Below, one piece after another: positions 46,035 through 55,152 of a DNA stretch of 64,000 nt. The notes beneath the pieces were generated by a model. That model searched no databases, was not told the origin of the DNA, and worked only from the letters and a program-made list of their open reading frames with translations. The stretch lies in the NCBI RefSeq assembly GCF_900099825.1, contig NZ_LT629693.1:5963001-6027000 (forward strand), read 5' to 3'. Both the position numbers and the translations under genes were made by a program. Within the stretch, counting starts at the first letter, position 1, and each line of letters opens with the position of its first letter. This DNA comes from Bradyrhizobium ottawaense. GTDB lineage: Bacteria; Pseudomonadota; Alphaproteobacteria; Rhizobiales; Xanthobacteraceae.

Positions 46035-46937
46035 ATGACTGTCTTCTCTGTCCATCATAAAACGACGTATCGCTACAAGCGCCCGATTAGACCTGGTCTG
46101 CATCAGCTCCTATTTCGCCCGCGAGACAGCTTCGACCAACGACTGCTGGATTGCCATCTTAAGGTCGTTCCCGAACCTGCTGAGGTCAGATGGATCCACG
46201 ACGTGTTTGGCAACTGTTTGACCCTGGTTGATTTTGGCTTGAAGTGCGAATTGCTGGAATTCGAGACATTCATCCGCCTCGAGCACACGCCCGAAAATGC
46301 CCCTGACTTCCGGATAGAGGATTACGCCCGCTCGCACCCATTCTCGTATTCCGAGGATGAATCGCCGGATCTCGCGGCCTATATCCGTCGCCACCATCCG
46401 CAGGATATCGGAGTAGAGGAGTGGTTGGAAAAGTTCTTGCGGAAGGATACTGGCCGTCCAACTGGGCAACTCCTGATGACGCTCAACGAAGCAATAGCAG
46501 AAGGGTTCTCATACAAACGGCGAATATCCAGCGGAACGCAACTGCCTGGAGAAACACTCAGGAATCAACAAGGCACCTGCAGAGACTTTGCGCTGCTAAT
46601 GATGGAAGCGGCGCGAGCCCTCGGGTTCGCGGCTCGGTTCGTTACCGGTTACGTCTACGTACCAACCCGCGATGGGCCGATTCGGCTTGGGGGAGGCTCA
46701 ACGCACGCCTGGTGTCAGATTTATGTGCCGGGATCAGGGTGGGTAGAATTCGATCCGACGAATGGGATAGTCGGTAATCGCGACCTCATCCGCATAGGAG
46801 TTGCTCGAACGCCGGGACAAGCCATCCCCCTCTCTGGAAGCTATTGGGGAGATGCTGAGGATGAGCTTGGTATGGAGGTCGAGGTTAACGTGAAGACCGA
46901 CGGTGACTCGACTGCTTGGGCTGCAGTGGCCGGCTAG
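46035..46937 (+). CDS. Transglutaminase-like cysteine peptidase family protein
   Basis: 300 residues from ATG 46035. A bacterial transglutaminase-like N-terminal beta domain (VFSVHHKTTYRYKRPIRPGL) precedes the transglutaminase core with the full catalytic triad: Cys182 in QQGTCRDFALLM, His224 in GGSTHAWCQIYVPG, Asp240 in WVEFDPTNG. There is no signal peptide. These proteins are usually proteases or amidases rather than cross-linkers. The gene stands alone. Confidence 0.9.
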   Translation: MTVFSVHHKTTYRYKRPIRPGLHQLLFRPRDSFDQRLLDCHLKVVPEPAEVRWIHDVFGNCLTLVDFGLKCELLEFETFIRLEHTPENAPDFRIEDYARSHPFSYSEDESPDLAAYIRRHHPQDIGVEEWLEKFLRKDTGRPTGQLLMTLNEAIAEGFSYKRRISSGTQLPGETLRNQQGTCRDFALLMMEAARALGFAARFVTGYVYVPTRDGPIRLGGGSTHAWCQIYVPGSGWVEFDPTNGIVGNRDLIRIGVARTPGQAIPLSGSYWGDAEDELGMEVEVNVKTDGDSTAWAAVAG

Positions 46938-46997
46938 AAGTCAAGCTTCCGACATAGATCCACACGGCGTTGCGGCTTCTCTAAGCCGTTCGTAGTG

Positions 46998-47050
46998 CTG
47001 GGGGGTAGTCAAATCTCTGAAGCTTACGGTCACCGGACCGGGACCGCCGA
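46998..47050. repeat. Dispersed intergenic repeat, partial copy
   Basis: TGCTGGGGGGTAGTCAAATC followed by a diverged CGGACCGGGACCGCC. It is similar to the start of copy e (50208). Confidence 0.45.
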
Positions 47051-47321
47051 TCAATTTGCGCTCGACAACGGAGGTGCGGTGCTCTGACTTGGCCATGTGC
47101 CAGGCCAGATATTCGGCGGCACGCGGTTTTCAAGGCAAAACTCGCGCGCATATGCGCGGTGGCTACTTGGAAGCAACCCAATTGTTCAACGCGAATGCAC
47201 CAGCGTTTGCTGGGCCTCTGACTCTTAAAATTCAATTTAATGGTAGCGGCGGATTGCTAACCTACATGAGCCTCGCGCCTAACGCCTATGTTTCTGCTTT
47301 AGGTTCTTGTGGAGAAGCACA

Positions 47322-48215
47322 ATGTCGAAACTTCGTATGGTCGGGGCTACGGCCCTGTCACTCGCGTTAGCTGTTGCAGGCCCGGCCTTCGCGGCGGGGA
47401 TCGGCGGCGGCGGTGGGATGCATGTAGGCGGCATCGGCGGTGGCGGTGGGATGCACATCGGCGGCGTCGGCGGTGGCGGTGGGATGCACATCGGCGGCGT
47501 CGGCGTCGGCGGTGGCGGCGGGATGCACATCGTCGGCGGTGGCGGCGCGATGCACGTCGGCGGCGGCGGGTTCCGCGGTGCTCAAGCAAGCATCGGCGAT
47601 GGCCGAGTTGGCTCAGTGAGCGGCGGAAATTTCACTGGGCACAGCGACGGACAGTTTGCGCACGGCGGGTATCGCGGCGATCGCGACCGGCGCCACGGTT
47701 ATGACCGAGGAGTCGGCTTTGCTGGCGGATTAGCGGCCGGTAGCGCGCTGGGTTATGGCTACGGTGGCTACTACGACCCCTATACTTATTTTGGATACTA
47801 CGATCCCAATTATTATAACGACGGCTACGCTTACAACGACCCCGGCTACGACGGGTACTCCGGCTCCGTGGTATCGAGCGGCGCTGATCCTTCCTATTGC
47901 GCCCAGCATTACCAGTCCTACGACCCGGTGTCCGGGACGTATCTCGGCGACGATGGTCTGCGACATCCTTGCGGAAAAAACCAAGAAAGAGCCGCGACGG
48001 CGGCGATTGCGCAGCCGGCTGGTTCGGGAAATCCAGCCGCAGCTCCGTCGATGAACTCGGACCAGCAATTGCTGCCGGAGGCACTGGTGGGGCACCGCCA
48101 GCCGCGTGCTGATCAAGTGACCTCGGAAAAAAACTTGATGAATCCGAACGATCCAGTCAACCAGGAGAACGCGGCGCTCGACCGCATGATCAACGGCATC
48201 TGCCGCGGTTGCTAA
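47322..48215 (+). CDS. Secreted glycine-rich BA14K-like protein
   Basis: 297 residues from ATG 47322 (GGAG upstream). Signal peptide MSKLRMVGATALSLALAVAG ending AFAA. Residues ~25-80 are repeats of GGGGMHIGGVG (five to six Met-His units), followed by Gly/Tyr-rich sequence. The BA14K signature is near residue 190: SYCAQHYQSYDPVSGTYLGD, then GLRHPC. A further 75-residue tail ends NGICRGC. BA14K family proteins are immunoreactive, lectin-like surface proteins in Brucella. The Met/His repeats could bind metals, which is an inference. Confidence 0.75.
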   Translation: MSKLRMVGATALSLALAVAGPAFAAGIGGGGGMHVGGIGGGGGMHIGGVGGGGGMHIGGVGVGGGGGMHIVGGGGAMHVGGGGFRGAQASIGDGRVGSVSGGNFTGHSDGQFAHGGYRGDRDRRHGYDRGVGFAGGLAAGSALGYGYGGYYDPYTYFGYYDPNYYNDGYAYNDPGYDGYSGSVVSSGADPSYCAQHYQSYDPVSGTYLGDDGLRHPCGKNQERAATAAIAQPAGSGNPAAAPSMNSDQQLLPEALVGHRQPRADQVTSEKNLMNPNDPVNQENAALDRMINGICRGC

Positions 48216-48427
48216 GTACTCGCCCCTCACCTGATCGCCCGGCCGACCACCTCTTCGGAGCCGCCCTTCGAATACGTGTTGGCGTTACCGTTCTGGAATC
48301 GCGGCGCAGCTCGGCATCGATCGGCCGGGCCCAGCACAGAGGGTTGGCGTAAATCGCAGGGCCTGGACCCCGCCTGAAGTAGCGCGCGACGGCCGCAGGG
48401 CGTCGCGTCACCACGTAGTGACATTGG

Positions 48428-48685
48428 GAGAACAGAATTCTGACAACACTGAAAAGGGTGCAACGCTGCCGCACAGCCGCCGAGATTTCCTCGGCTTGGC
48501 CATTCAGGGCTCGGCATTCGCGGCAACAGCTACCTTGCCGAGCATTTCGGCCGCCGCGCAGACAAAAGGGCAAACCAGCATGCAAACAACTACGTCGAAC
48601 ACTACAAGGCCCCGGTCCGCTTCGGCCTGGGCGGAGTGCCGCTTGGCAATGAGTTCGCGGTCATCACGGAAAAGGACGCCTAAAG
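48428..48685 (+). pseudogene. Tat-exported aldo/keto reductase, N-terminal stub
   Basis: The twin-arginine leader SRRDFLGLAIQGSAFAATAT is followed, after a frameshift near 48580, by NNYVEHYKAPVRFGLGGVPL and GNEFAVITEKDA, the start of an aldo/keto reductase barrel. The frame then ends in TAA, where an IS110 element begins. The catalytic Asp-Tyr-Lys-His residues are missing. No continuation is seen beyond the IS. Confidence 0.65.
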
Positions 48686-48804
48686 ATGGTGTAATCGGCC
48701 GGCCAGCTTGTGGATAGCTGAAGATTTTGGGTGCTGCGCTTCAGGCTGATGGTGAAAACGAGGTCCGTGGTGACGGCCTCAAGCGTCAGAAGGAGAAGCG
48801 CAGC

Positions 48805-49839
48805 ATGGACCATTTTGGTGGATTGGACGTATCGGTCAAGGAGACCAGCATCTGCATTGTGGATGACACGGGCAGGATCGTGAAGGAAGTGAAGGTAGCG
48901 AGCGAACCTGCAGCCCTGCTGAAGGTTCTGGGGAACCCCACCTACCGCTTCAAGCGGATCGGACTGGAAGCCGGGCCGCTATCGCAATGGCTATTCAGCG
49001 CTCTCGCCGAAGCCGAGTTACCAGTGATCTGTGTCGAGACGCGGCACATGCAGGCGGTGCTGAAGGCGCAGATCAACAAGACCGACCGCAATGATGCGCG
49101 CGGCATCGCTCAGATGATCCGGGCGGGACTGTACCGTCCGGTGCATGTAAAGACGCTCCGCAGCCAAAAACTGCGAATGCTGCTGACCCATCGCAAGCTT
49201 CTGCAGTCGAAGGCCATCGCCATCGAGAACGATCTGCGAGGTACTTTGCGCAACTTCGGCCTCAAGGTCGGAATGGCTGGCAAGGTGAGGTTCGAGGCCC
49301 GCATCCAGCAGCTTGTCGAGAATATCCCCGACTTGGCGGTATTGGTGGAGCCGCTGCTCATCGTCCGGCGGGTGCTCCGTGAACAGATCATCATCCTGCA
49401 CCGCCGCTTGCTGGCTATCGTCCGGGAGGATGAGGTATGCCGGCGCCTGATGACGACCCCGGGTGTCGGCCCCGTGGTGGCGCTGACTTATCGCGCCACC
49501 GTCGATGTGCCAGCCCGGTTCCGCAAATCCAAGTCAGTCGGGGCGGTGTTTGGGCTGACCTGCTCCAGGTATCAATCGGGCGAGATCGATTGGAGCGGCA
49601 AAATATCGCGCTGTGGCGATGAGATGATGCGGACGATGCTCTACGAAGCAGCTCAGAGCATGATGCATTCAAAAAAATGGTCCTGGCTCAAGGCGTGGGC
49701 CATGCAGATCGCCAGGCGCCGCGGGATGAAGAAGGCGATCGTGGCCCTGGCTCGCCGGCTGGCCGTGATCATGCACCGCATCTGGATTGACGGCACCGAG
49801 TTCCGGTGGACCCGGGAGCAAGCCGCGGCAGCAGCATGA
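48805..49839 (+). CDS. IS110-family transposase
   Basis: 344 residues from ATG 48805. DEDD residues lie in HFGGLDVSVKETSICIVDDT, RIGLEAGPLSQWLFSAL and NKTDRNDARGIAQMIRAGLY. The C-terminus has LMTTPGVGPVVALTYRATVD, SVGAVFGLTCSRYQSGEIDW and AQSMMHSKKWSWLKAWAMQI. It is only distantly related to the other IS110 copies here, so this is a separate lineage. The alternative upstream ATG at 48727 has no ribosome-binding site. Confidence 0.9.
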   Translation: MDHFGGLDVSVKETSICIVDDTGRIVKEVKVASEPAALLKVLGNPTYRFKRIGLEAGPLSQWLFSALAEAELPVICVETRHMQAVLKAQINKTDRNDARGIAQMIRAGLYRPVHVKTLRSQKLRMLLTHRKLLQSKAIAIENDLRGTLRNFGLKVGMAGKVRFEARIQQLVENIPDLAVLVEPLLIVRRVLREQIIILHRRLLAIVREDEVCRRLMTTPGVGPVVALTYRATVDVPARFRKSKSVGAVFGLTCSRYQSGEIDWSGKISRCGDEMMRTMLYEAAQSMMHSKKWSWLKAWAMQIARRRGMKKAIVALARRLAVIMHRIWIDGTEFRWTREQAAAAA

Positions 49840-49847
49840 AAACAGTT

Positions 49848-49937
49848 CAGGATCAAACCCGATAGGAGAAAACCAGAGCTCCACCGAGCGGTGGAAAGAT
49901 GTCCCTCGCGGGACGATGGATGAGGTGAGTTCGTATG
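49848..49937 (+). repeat. Double-hairpin repeat downstream of the IS110 transposase
   Basis: Holds two stem-loops: CCACCGAGCGGTGG (49881-49894) and GTCCCTCGCGGGAC (49901-49914). A diverged reverse copy is at 60777-60866. Its position in the IS110 3' flank suggests it belongs to the element. Confidence 0.7.
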
Positions 49938-50207
49938 TCTGCTTGGACCTGCCGTCACACACTGACGGCAAGGTCGTCCAAAAGATTGTTCCGCCTCGTC
50001 CTCGGATCCCATGATGGAAGGGCCCAGGTGCCGATTCCGAAGAGAAGCACGAGCCCGCGAGTGACATCGACACCGCATAGGTGGATAGTCTGAAAGCGCT
50101 TGACCCCGAATGGCCGATTAGAGAAGCAGACATTGCGTTGCGAGCATCGAGATCTGATTTTGACCCGAAGCGCCTATGACCATAAGCGAGTGCGTCCGCT
50201 CAAGCCC

Positions 50208-50310
50208 ATGGTGGGGGGTGGTCAAATCTCTGGGGTATTATCGCCGCGGACCGGTGGTCCTCCTTCATACGCAAAAAATTCGGTATCAATCCGAAAAGCC
50301 CACTTGTGAG
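50208..50310. repeat. Dispersed intergenic repeat, copy e
   Basis: GGTGGGGGGTGGTCAAATCT, a diverged middle, then CGGACCGGTGGTCCTCCTTC and CGAAAAGCCCACTTGTGAG. The right half is almost identical to copy c. Confidence 0.7.
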
Positions 50311-50408
50311 TTACGTCACCCCTAAGGTTTTAAGTCGCCTAAGAGCTTTCGCGCGAGGCCACTTGTCTTTCATCATCCGTCTCGGCCCTGCCATCTGATG
50401 CGGTTTCA

Positions 50409-50436
50409 ATGTCCGTTGTTGGGGTAAAGCAGACAT
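50409..50436. promoter_or_regulatory. Recurrent palindrome (ATGTCCG...CAGACAT)
   Basis: ATGTCCGTTGTTGGGGTAAA then GCAGACAT: a stem with one mismatch, the same family as 17446-17475. Confidence 0.5.
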
Positions 50437-50475
50437 CCCGCCGCAAGGCCGCGACTTCCGTTTTTGGACGGTGGT

Positions 50476-51690
50476 CTCAACCGGTCGATGCAACACTTTA
50501 TCTTGAAGGCGAGATGGAGTGTGGTTTGATGGCTCACATATTTCATAGAGGATTTACTGCGGCAGAGAAAACGGAGTTATGGGATCGCTGGAAGCGCGGA
50601 GAGTCGCTAAAGGCAATCGGACGAGCTTTTGGCAAGCAGTCATCGTCGATCTATTTTTTGGTGGCGCCGCATGGTGGGATTCGTCCTGCCGAGCGGTGTC
50701 GCTCCAGGCTGGCATTGACGCTCGCAGAACGCGAGGTGATTTCCAGAGGCGTTACGGCACGTCAATCGGCCCGATCGATCGCCAGGTTGCTTGGCCGCTC
50801 ACCCTCGACGGTGAGCCGGGAAATGAGCCGCAATGGCGGCTGTGATCGCTACCGTGCGGCGCTTGCGGACGAGAATGCCTGGGCGCGGGCTCGTCGTCCA
50901 AAATGTTGTAAATTGGCGAACAGTCCGCGGCTACGGCGAGCTGTGGCGGGGAAGCTCAGATTGGATTGGTCGCCCGAGCAGATAGCCGGTTGGCTGAAGA
51001 GAACCCATCCTGAAGACGAGTGTAATCAGGTGTCACACGAGACGATCTACCGCAGCTTATTTGTACAAACACGTGGCGTGCTCAAGAAAGAGCTGCTTAG
51101 TCATCTTCGATCGAAGCGCTCAATGCGTCGCTCCCAGCCGGTTGATCCGAACGGCGACAGACGGGGGCATATCAAGGATATCGTCTCAATCCGTCAGCGA
51201 CCGGCGGCGGTTGAAGATCGAGCGGTGCCTGGCCATTGGGAAGGCGATCTCCTGTCCGGGCCGAACAACAGCTACATCGCGACCTTGGTCGAGCGTCATA
51301 CGCGTTACGTGATGTTGGCCAAGGTGGCCGGTAAGGACACCCGAACGGTCGTCACCGCACTCATCAAGCAGGCGAAGAAGCTACCAAAGGAGCTGTATAA
51401 GTCCCTGACCTGGGACCGGGGAAAGGAACTGACGGATCATCGCCGCTTTACGTTGGCGACCAAAATCGACGTCTATTTTTGCGACCCGCAAAGCCCGTGG
51501 CAGCGCGGGTCGAACGAGAACACCAATGGCCTGCTGAGACAGTATTTTCCGAAGGGCACCGACTTGTCGGTACATTCGCAAGCCCATCTGAACAAAGTGG
51601 CTCGTCAGCTCAACGAACGACCACGTGAGACCTTGCAATTTGAAACCCCAGCAGAGAGATTTAACGCCTGTGTTGCGTCGACCGGTTGAG
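50476..51690 (+). mobile_element. IS30-family insertion sequence (1215 bp)
   Basis: Terminal inverted repeats CTCAACCGGTCGATGCAACA(C) at 50476-50496 and GTGTTGCGTCGACCGGTTGA(G) at 51670-51690, with one mismatch in 21. The transposase stop codon lies inside the right repeat. Confidence 0.85.
50529..51689 (+). CDS. IS30-family transposase
   Basis: 386 residues. HTH region ELWDRWKRGESLKAIGRAFG and a second HTH with ARSIARLLGRSPSTVSREMS. DDE integrase core: VPGHWEGDLLSGPNNSYIAT (first Asp), KSLTWDRGKELTDHRRF (second Asp), PWQRGSNENTNGLLRQYFPK (Glu). The length fits IS30 enzymes and the frame is intact, so the element may be active. The start at ATG 50529 is preferred because upstream codons are outside the conserved family. 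Confidence 0.92.
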   Translation: MAHIFHRGFTAAEKTELWDRWKRGESLKAIGRAFGKQSSSIYFLVAPHGGIRPAERCRSRLALTLAEREVISRGVTARQSARSIARLLGRSPSTVSREMSRNGGCDRYRAALADENAWARARRPKCCKLANSPRLRRAVAGKLRLDWSPEQIAGWLKRTHPEDECNQVSHETIYRSLFVQTRGVLKKELLSHLRSKRSMRRSQPVDPNGDRRGHIKDIVSIRQRPAAVEDRAVPGHWEGDLLSGPNNSYIATLVERHTRYVMLAKVAGKDTRTVVTALIKQAKKLPKELYKSLTWDRGKELTDHRRFTLATKIDVYFCDPQSPWQRGSNENTNGLLRQYFPKGTDLSVHSQAHLNKVARQLNERPRETLQFETPAERFNACVASTG

Positions 51691-51848
51691 CCGGCAGACC
51701 CGGAACGGACATTGGGAGCACCGTGGTTTCGGTTTCCCAAGCCGTTCATCAACATTAAATTTCGCGGAAACCCTTCCGCCAACGACCGTCGGGGGAAACT
51801 AAAGCCGGACTGTTGGTTGAAGTTCCGGGAACAACGGAGGCTTCGGAA

Positions 51849-52235
51849 ATGAGGAAAGCAGCATTGACGTTAGCGACAGCTGCCACCATCGGCGTCTCTG
51901 CCTTGGTGGCCCCGTCACCAGCTCAAGCATGGAGAGGTGGTGGCTGGGGCTGGGGTGGTGGACTCGCGGCCGGACTAATTGGAGCGGCGGTGATTGGTGG
52001 CATAGCCTCCAGCGCCTACGCCTATGGCCCAGGTTACGGCTATTATGGCGGCTATGCCCCGGCGTATTACGGCGGTTACGCCCCGGCGTACTACAACTAC
52101 GGCTACGCCCCCGCATACTACGGCGGGTACCGGTCAGGTTACTATGCTGGTCCCGGGTATCGGCGCGTTATTCGCCCCGCATACGCGTACGGCGGCCCCA
52201 GGTATTATCGCGGCGGGTATCGCTATCGCTGGTGA
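51849..52235 (+). CDS. Small secreted Gly/Tyr-rich protein
   Basis: 128 residues from ATG 51849 (GGAGG upstream). Signal peptide MRKAALTLATAATIGVSALV ending PAQA, then one hydrophobic Gly/Ala segment (GLAAGLIGAAVIGGIASSAY) and repeats of GGYAPAYY in the C-terminal half, ending YRGGYRYRW. This layout is common among small envelope proteins of bradyrhizobia. No enzymatic role is expected. Confidence 0.75.
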   Translation: MRKAALTLATAATIGVSALVAPSPAQAWRGGGWGWGGGLAAGLIGAAVIGGIASSAYAYGPGYGYYGGYAPAYYGGYAPAYYNYGYAPAYYGGYRSGYYAGPGYRRVIRPAYAYGGPRYYRGGYRYRW

Positions 52236-52432
52236 TCGGCAGCGGCGCCCCTGAAGTCCGGACAACGAAAGGTCGCGGGGTGGCCATGCCCTTTTTCGTG
52301 CCCGCGGGTGCTTGAGTGATCGCAGCGAGCGGCGAGACGACCGTGAGCATTGACGTTGGCGGCAGACAAAGACCGATGGCCGGCGTGTCTCCTGCTGGCG
52401 GCACTTTTGAGACATGCCGACTGCATCGACCG

Positions 52433-52465
52433 ATGTCCGCTATCGGGGGTATCGCAGAAGACATT
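52433..52465. promoter_or_regulatory. Recurrent palindrome, diverged copy
   Basis: ATGTCCGCTATCGGGGGTAT then GCAGAAGACAT, related to the intergenic palindrome family. It lies between the Gly/Tyr-rich and EF-hand genes. Confidence 0.4.
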
Positions 52466-52659
52466 TGCTCAGGCTAAGTTCGAGTCTGACCCGTAAGCGA
52501 CATCACGGCGAAACCGCTTTTTGGCGTCGTGTCGCTGGATCGCTCACGTAGCCGATGGGGAGCGGCCGCGATTTCCATCGCTCAGAGCTCCACCCGGCAG
52601 GGAACTCGCATTCGCAGACGGAGTTGCGTAGTACAATCGGAACCGGGAAAGGTCACCCC

Positions 52660-53067
52660 ATGATATCGCGCCGCACCTTCGTTCTCGCATTTACCGCCGG
52701 TGCTTCGCTAGCCGGTGCCTCGCCGGCCTTAGCGAAGTCCCGCCATTCGAATTGGATTCGAATGTTCGACACGGATAACGATGGCACGGTCGACCTCGCG
52801 GAGGCGAAAAAGGCCGCATCAGCGTTGTTTGACAAGTTAGATCGCGACCACGATGGCACTCTCGACAAACGTGAATTGGCTCGCAGATTGACTCAGACGG
52901 AGTTGGCCGCTGCCGATCCTGACCACGATGGAACGCTCACGAAGGACGAGTATCTCGCGGTAGTCGAGCAGCGTTTCAGTGCCGCAGATCCAGATCATGA
53001 TGGGACGTTGGATGCCAAGGAATTGAACTCAAAAGCCGGTCAATCTCTTTTGCGACTTTTGAAATAG
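52660..53067 (+). CDS. Exported EF-hand calcium-binding protein
   Basis: 135 residues from ATG 52660. The leader MISRRTFVLAFTAGASLAGA, with an Arg pair, ends near PALAKS, so export (possibly Tat) is likely. Four EF-hand loops are visible: DTDNDGTVDLAEAK, DRDHDGTLDKRE, DPDHDGTLTKDE and DPDHDGTLDAKE, each with Asp at positions 1, 3 and 5 and an acidic residue at 12. It probably binds Ca2+ in the periplasm. The group II intron copy 2 starts 54 nt after its stop. Confidence 0.85.
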   Translation: MISRRTFVLAFTAGASLAGASPALAKSRHSNWIRMFDTDNDGTVDLAEAKKAASALFDKLDRDHDGTLDKRELARRLTQTELAAADPDHDGTLTKDEYLAVVEQRFSAADPDHDGTLDAKELNSKAGQSLLRLLK

Positions 53068-53120
53068 TCGCACGCCAAACTCCCGGGTCAGCAAACGTCT
53101 GTTTATCGGGGTAAACCGGA

Positions 53121-55029
53121 GTGCGCCGGGAGACCGGCAAGGAGTAGATGGTGGAAGTCCATCACGATGAAGGAGTAGCGAACCGCATCGACCCCGAGTC
53201 ATGCGCAGATGCCCGCGAGGGCCTCGGCGAAGCGTTGACAGGGGAGCGCATAGGCCAGCCATTGAGCCGCGAAAGTACCCTCATTCTGGGTGCCGACGTC
53301 GTTCCGGTGACGGAAGGCAACACGGATGGGCGCGATAACGCGAGCGCCCAGACGGCCCGGCGTGGTCTTAGACACTGGCATGTGCGCACGCTCTTTGCTT
53401 GGGAACCGGGAGATCTCATGGTCGGCCAGCACCAGTATGCGTGCTGCACTGGCCCGCGTCGGGAAGGCGAGGAGCCGTAGCCGATGATGTACGATCATGA
53501 GAAGTCTGACCCCGCCATAGTAGCTGTGAAGCCAACGAACAAAGCTGGGCAACCGGCTGTGGAGTTGGTGGAGCCAAGGGCGGGGGCCGAGGGGAATGTG
53601 CGTCAGCAAAGCACGGGCCGGGCACAGTACCGGGGAACCGTGTCACAGGCGCTGGAGCGCATACGGCAAGCCGCAAGGCAAAGGAAGAAGGAGAAGTTCA
53701 CCGCGCTCTTCCATCACGTCAGTATTGACCATCTCGCAGAGGCATTCTCTGAACTCAAGGGGAATGCTGCAGCTGGAGTGGATGGGCTGACATGTCGGGA
53801 TTACGAGCAGCACCTTGAGCGCAATCTTGAGGACCTGCATGCTCGCGTCCATCGGGGAGCGTATCGGGCACTACCGTCGCGGCGGGTTTACATACCCAAA
53901 CCGGATGGTCGGCAACGCCCGATCGCGGTCGCCGCCCTTGAGGACAAGATCGTCCAGAGGGCCACGGCTGCGGTGCTGAGCGCGATCTACGAGGAGGATT
54001 TCCTCGGGTTCTCGTATGGGTTCCGACTCGAACGCAGCACGCACGATGCGATGGATGCGCTCATGGTCGGGATCACCAGCACAAAGGTGAACTGGATACT
54101 GGACGCTGACATCCGCTCGTTCTTCGACACGGTGAGCCAGGAGTGGCTCATCAGGTTTGTAGAACATCGCGTCGGCGACCGACGTATCATCCGCCTGATC
54201 CAGAAATGGCTCAAGGCAGGCGTCCTGGAAGACGGAATCGTGACGGTCAGTGACAAGGGGACCGGGCAGGGATCGGTGATCTCACCGCTTCTGGCCAATC
54301 TCTACTTACACTACGTTTTCGATCTCTGGGCCGAGCGCTGGCGACGGCGTGAGGCAGCGGGCAATATGATCATCGTGCGCTACGCCGACGACCTCATTGT
54401 TGGCTTCGAGCACGAGACCGACGCCCGTCGCTTCCTCGACGAGATGCGTAAGCGGTTACAGGAGTTTGCACTGTCGCTTCATTCGGAGAAGACCCGGCTG
54501 ATCGAGTTTGGACGCTTCGCGGTGGAAAACCGCAAGCGGCGCGGGCTCGGCAAACCGGAGACCTTCACCTTCCTGGGCTTCACCTTTATCTGCAGCAAAA
54601 CTCGTCGGGGCAAATTCCAAATCAAACGAAAGTCCCGGCGCGATCGCATGCAGGCAAAGTTGCAAGCCATCAAACAGGAACTGCGACGGAGCATGCATCA
54701 GCCGATTCCCCAGCAGGGAAGATGGTTGCAGCAGGTCGTCACCGGTTACTTCAACTACCACGCGGTGCCGACAAACAGTTCGTCACTGTCCGCGTTCCTA
54801 TTCCACGTTACCAATCTCTGGCGGCGAACGCTGCAGTGGCGGAGCCAAAAAGATGGGATGACCTGGGAGCGGATCAAGCGGTTGGCCGACCACTGGCTCC
54901 CGAAACCGCGAATCCTTCATCCGTGGCCAGAGAGTCGCTTCGCCGTCAGACACCCAAGGTGGGAGCCGTATGCCCGAATTGGGCCCGTACGGATCTGTGC
55001 GGGGGGCGCGAGGTAACTCGCGTCCCTAC
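53121..55029 (+). mobile_element. Group II intron, copy 2
   Basis: Begins GTGCG after the exon sequence GTTTATCGGGGTAAACCGGA, a copy of the recurrent repeat. It differs from copy 1 by one extra T near 53396 and a few substitutions. The 3' end CCCTAC is at 55029, by the same criterion. Confidence 0.87.
53484..55016 (+). CDS. ltrA: Group II intron reverse transcriptase/maturase (copy 2)
   Basis: 510 residues, identical in translation to copy 1 (29859-31391), with the same LDADIRSFFD, YADD and maturase motifs. Identity over 1.5 kb, against much greater divergence in flanking sequence, indicates recent retrotransposition or gene conversion between the two sites. Confidence 0.92.
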   Translation: MMYDHEKSDPAIVAVKPTNKAGQPAVELVEPRAGAEGNVRQQSTGRAQYRGTVSQALERIRQAARQRKKEKFTALFHHVSIDHLAEAFSELKGNAAAGVDGLTCRDYEQHLERNLEDLHARVHRGAYRALPSRRVYIPKPDGRQRPIAVAALEDKIVQRATAAVLSAIYEEDFLGFSYGFRLERSTHDAMDALMVGITSTKVNWILDADIRSFFDTVSQEWLIRFVEHRVGDRRIIRLIQKWLKAGVLEDGIVTVSDKGTGQGSVISPLLANLYLHYVFDLWAERWRRREAAGNMIIVRYADDLIVGFEHETDARRFLDEMRKRLQEFALSLHSEKTRLIEFGRFAVENRKRRGLGKPETFTFLGFTFICSKTRRGKFQIKRKSRRDRMQAKLQAIKQELRRSMHQPIPQQGRWLQQVVTGYFNYHAVPTNSSSLSAFLFHVTNLWRRTLQWRSQKDGMTWERIKRLADHWLPKPRILHPWPESRFAVRHPRWEPYARIGPVRICAGGAR

Positions 55030-55152
55030 CGCGAAAAACATCTGCTCTGGTTGAGTGTTTCGCCTTTTGACCCAAAGGCAGACTTCCAGCGACAGTTTGA
55101 TTTCGGCCTGCTTTTATTTTTGCGTGCATAGCAACACGATGGAGCAAGCCGA

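Larger units (their letters stand above)
48690..50095 (+). mobile_element. IS110-family element in the reductase stub
   Basis: Approximate limits. GTGGATAGCTGAAG near 48713 and GTGGATAGTCTGAAAG near 50081 are related direct sequences at the two sides. The downstream flank contains the double-hairpin segment 49848-49937. Confidence 0.55.

Noticed and set aside
47395..47580. CRISPR-like short regular repeats
   Set aside because: The repeats are contiguous, have no spacers and keep an open coding frame (Met-His-glycine units).
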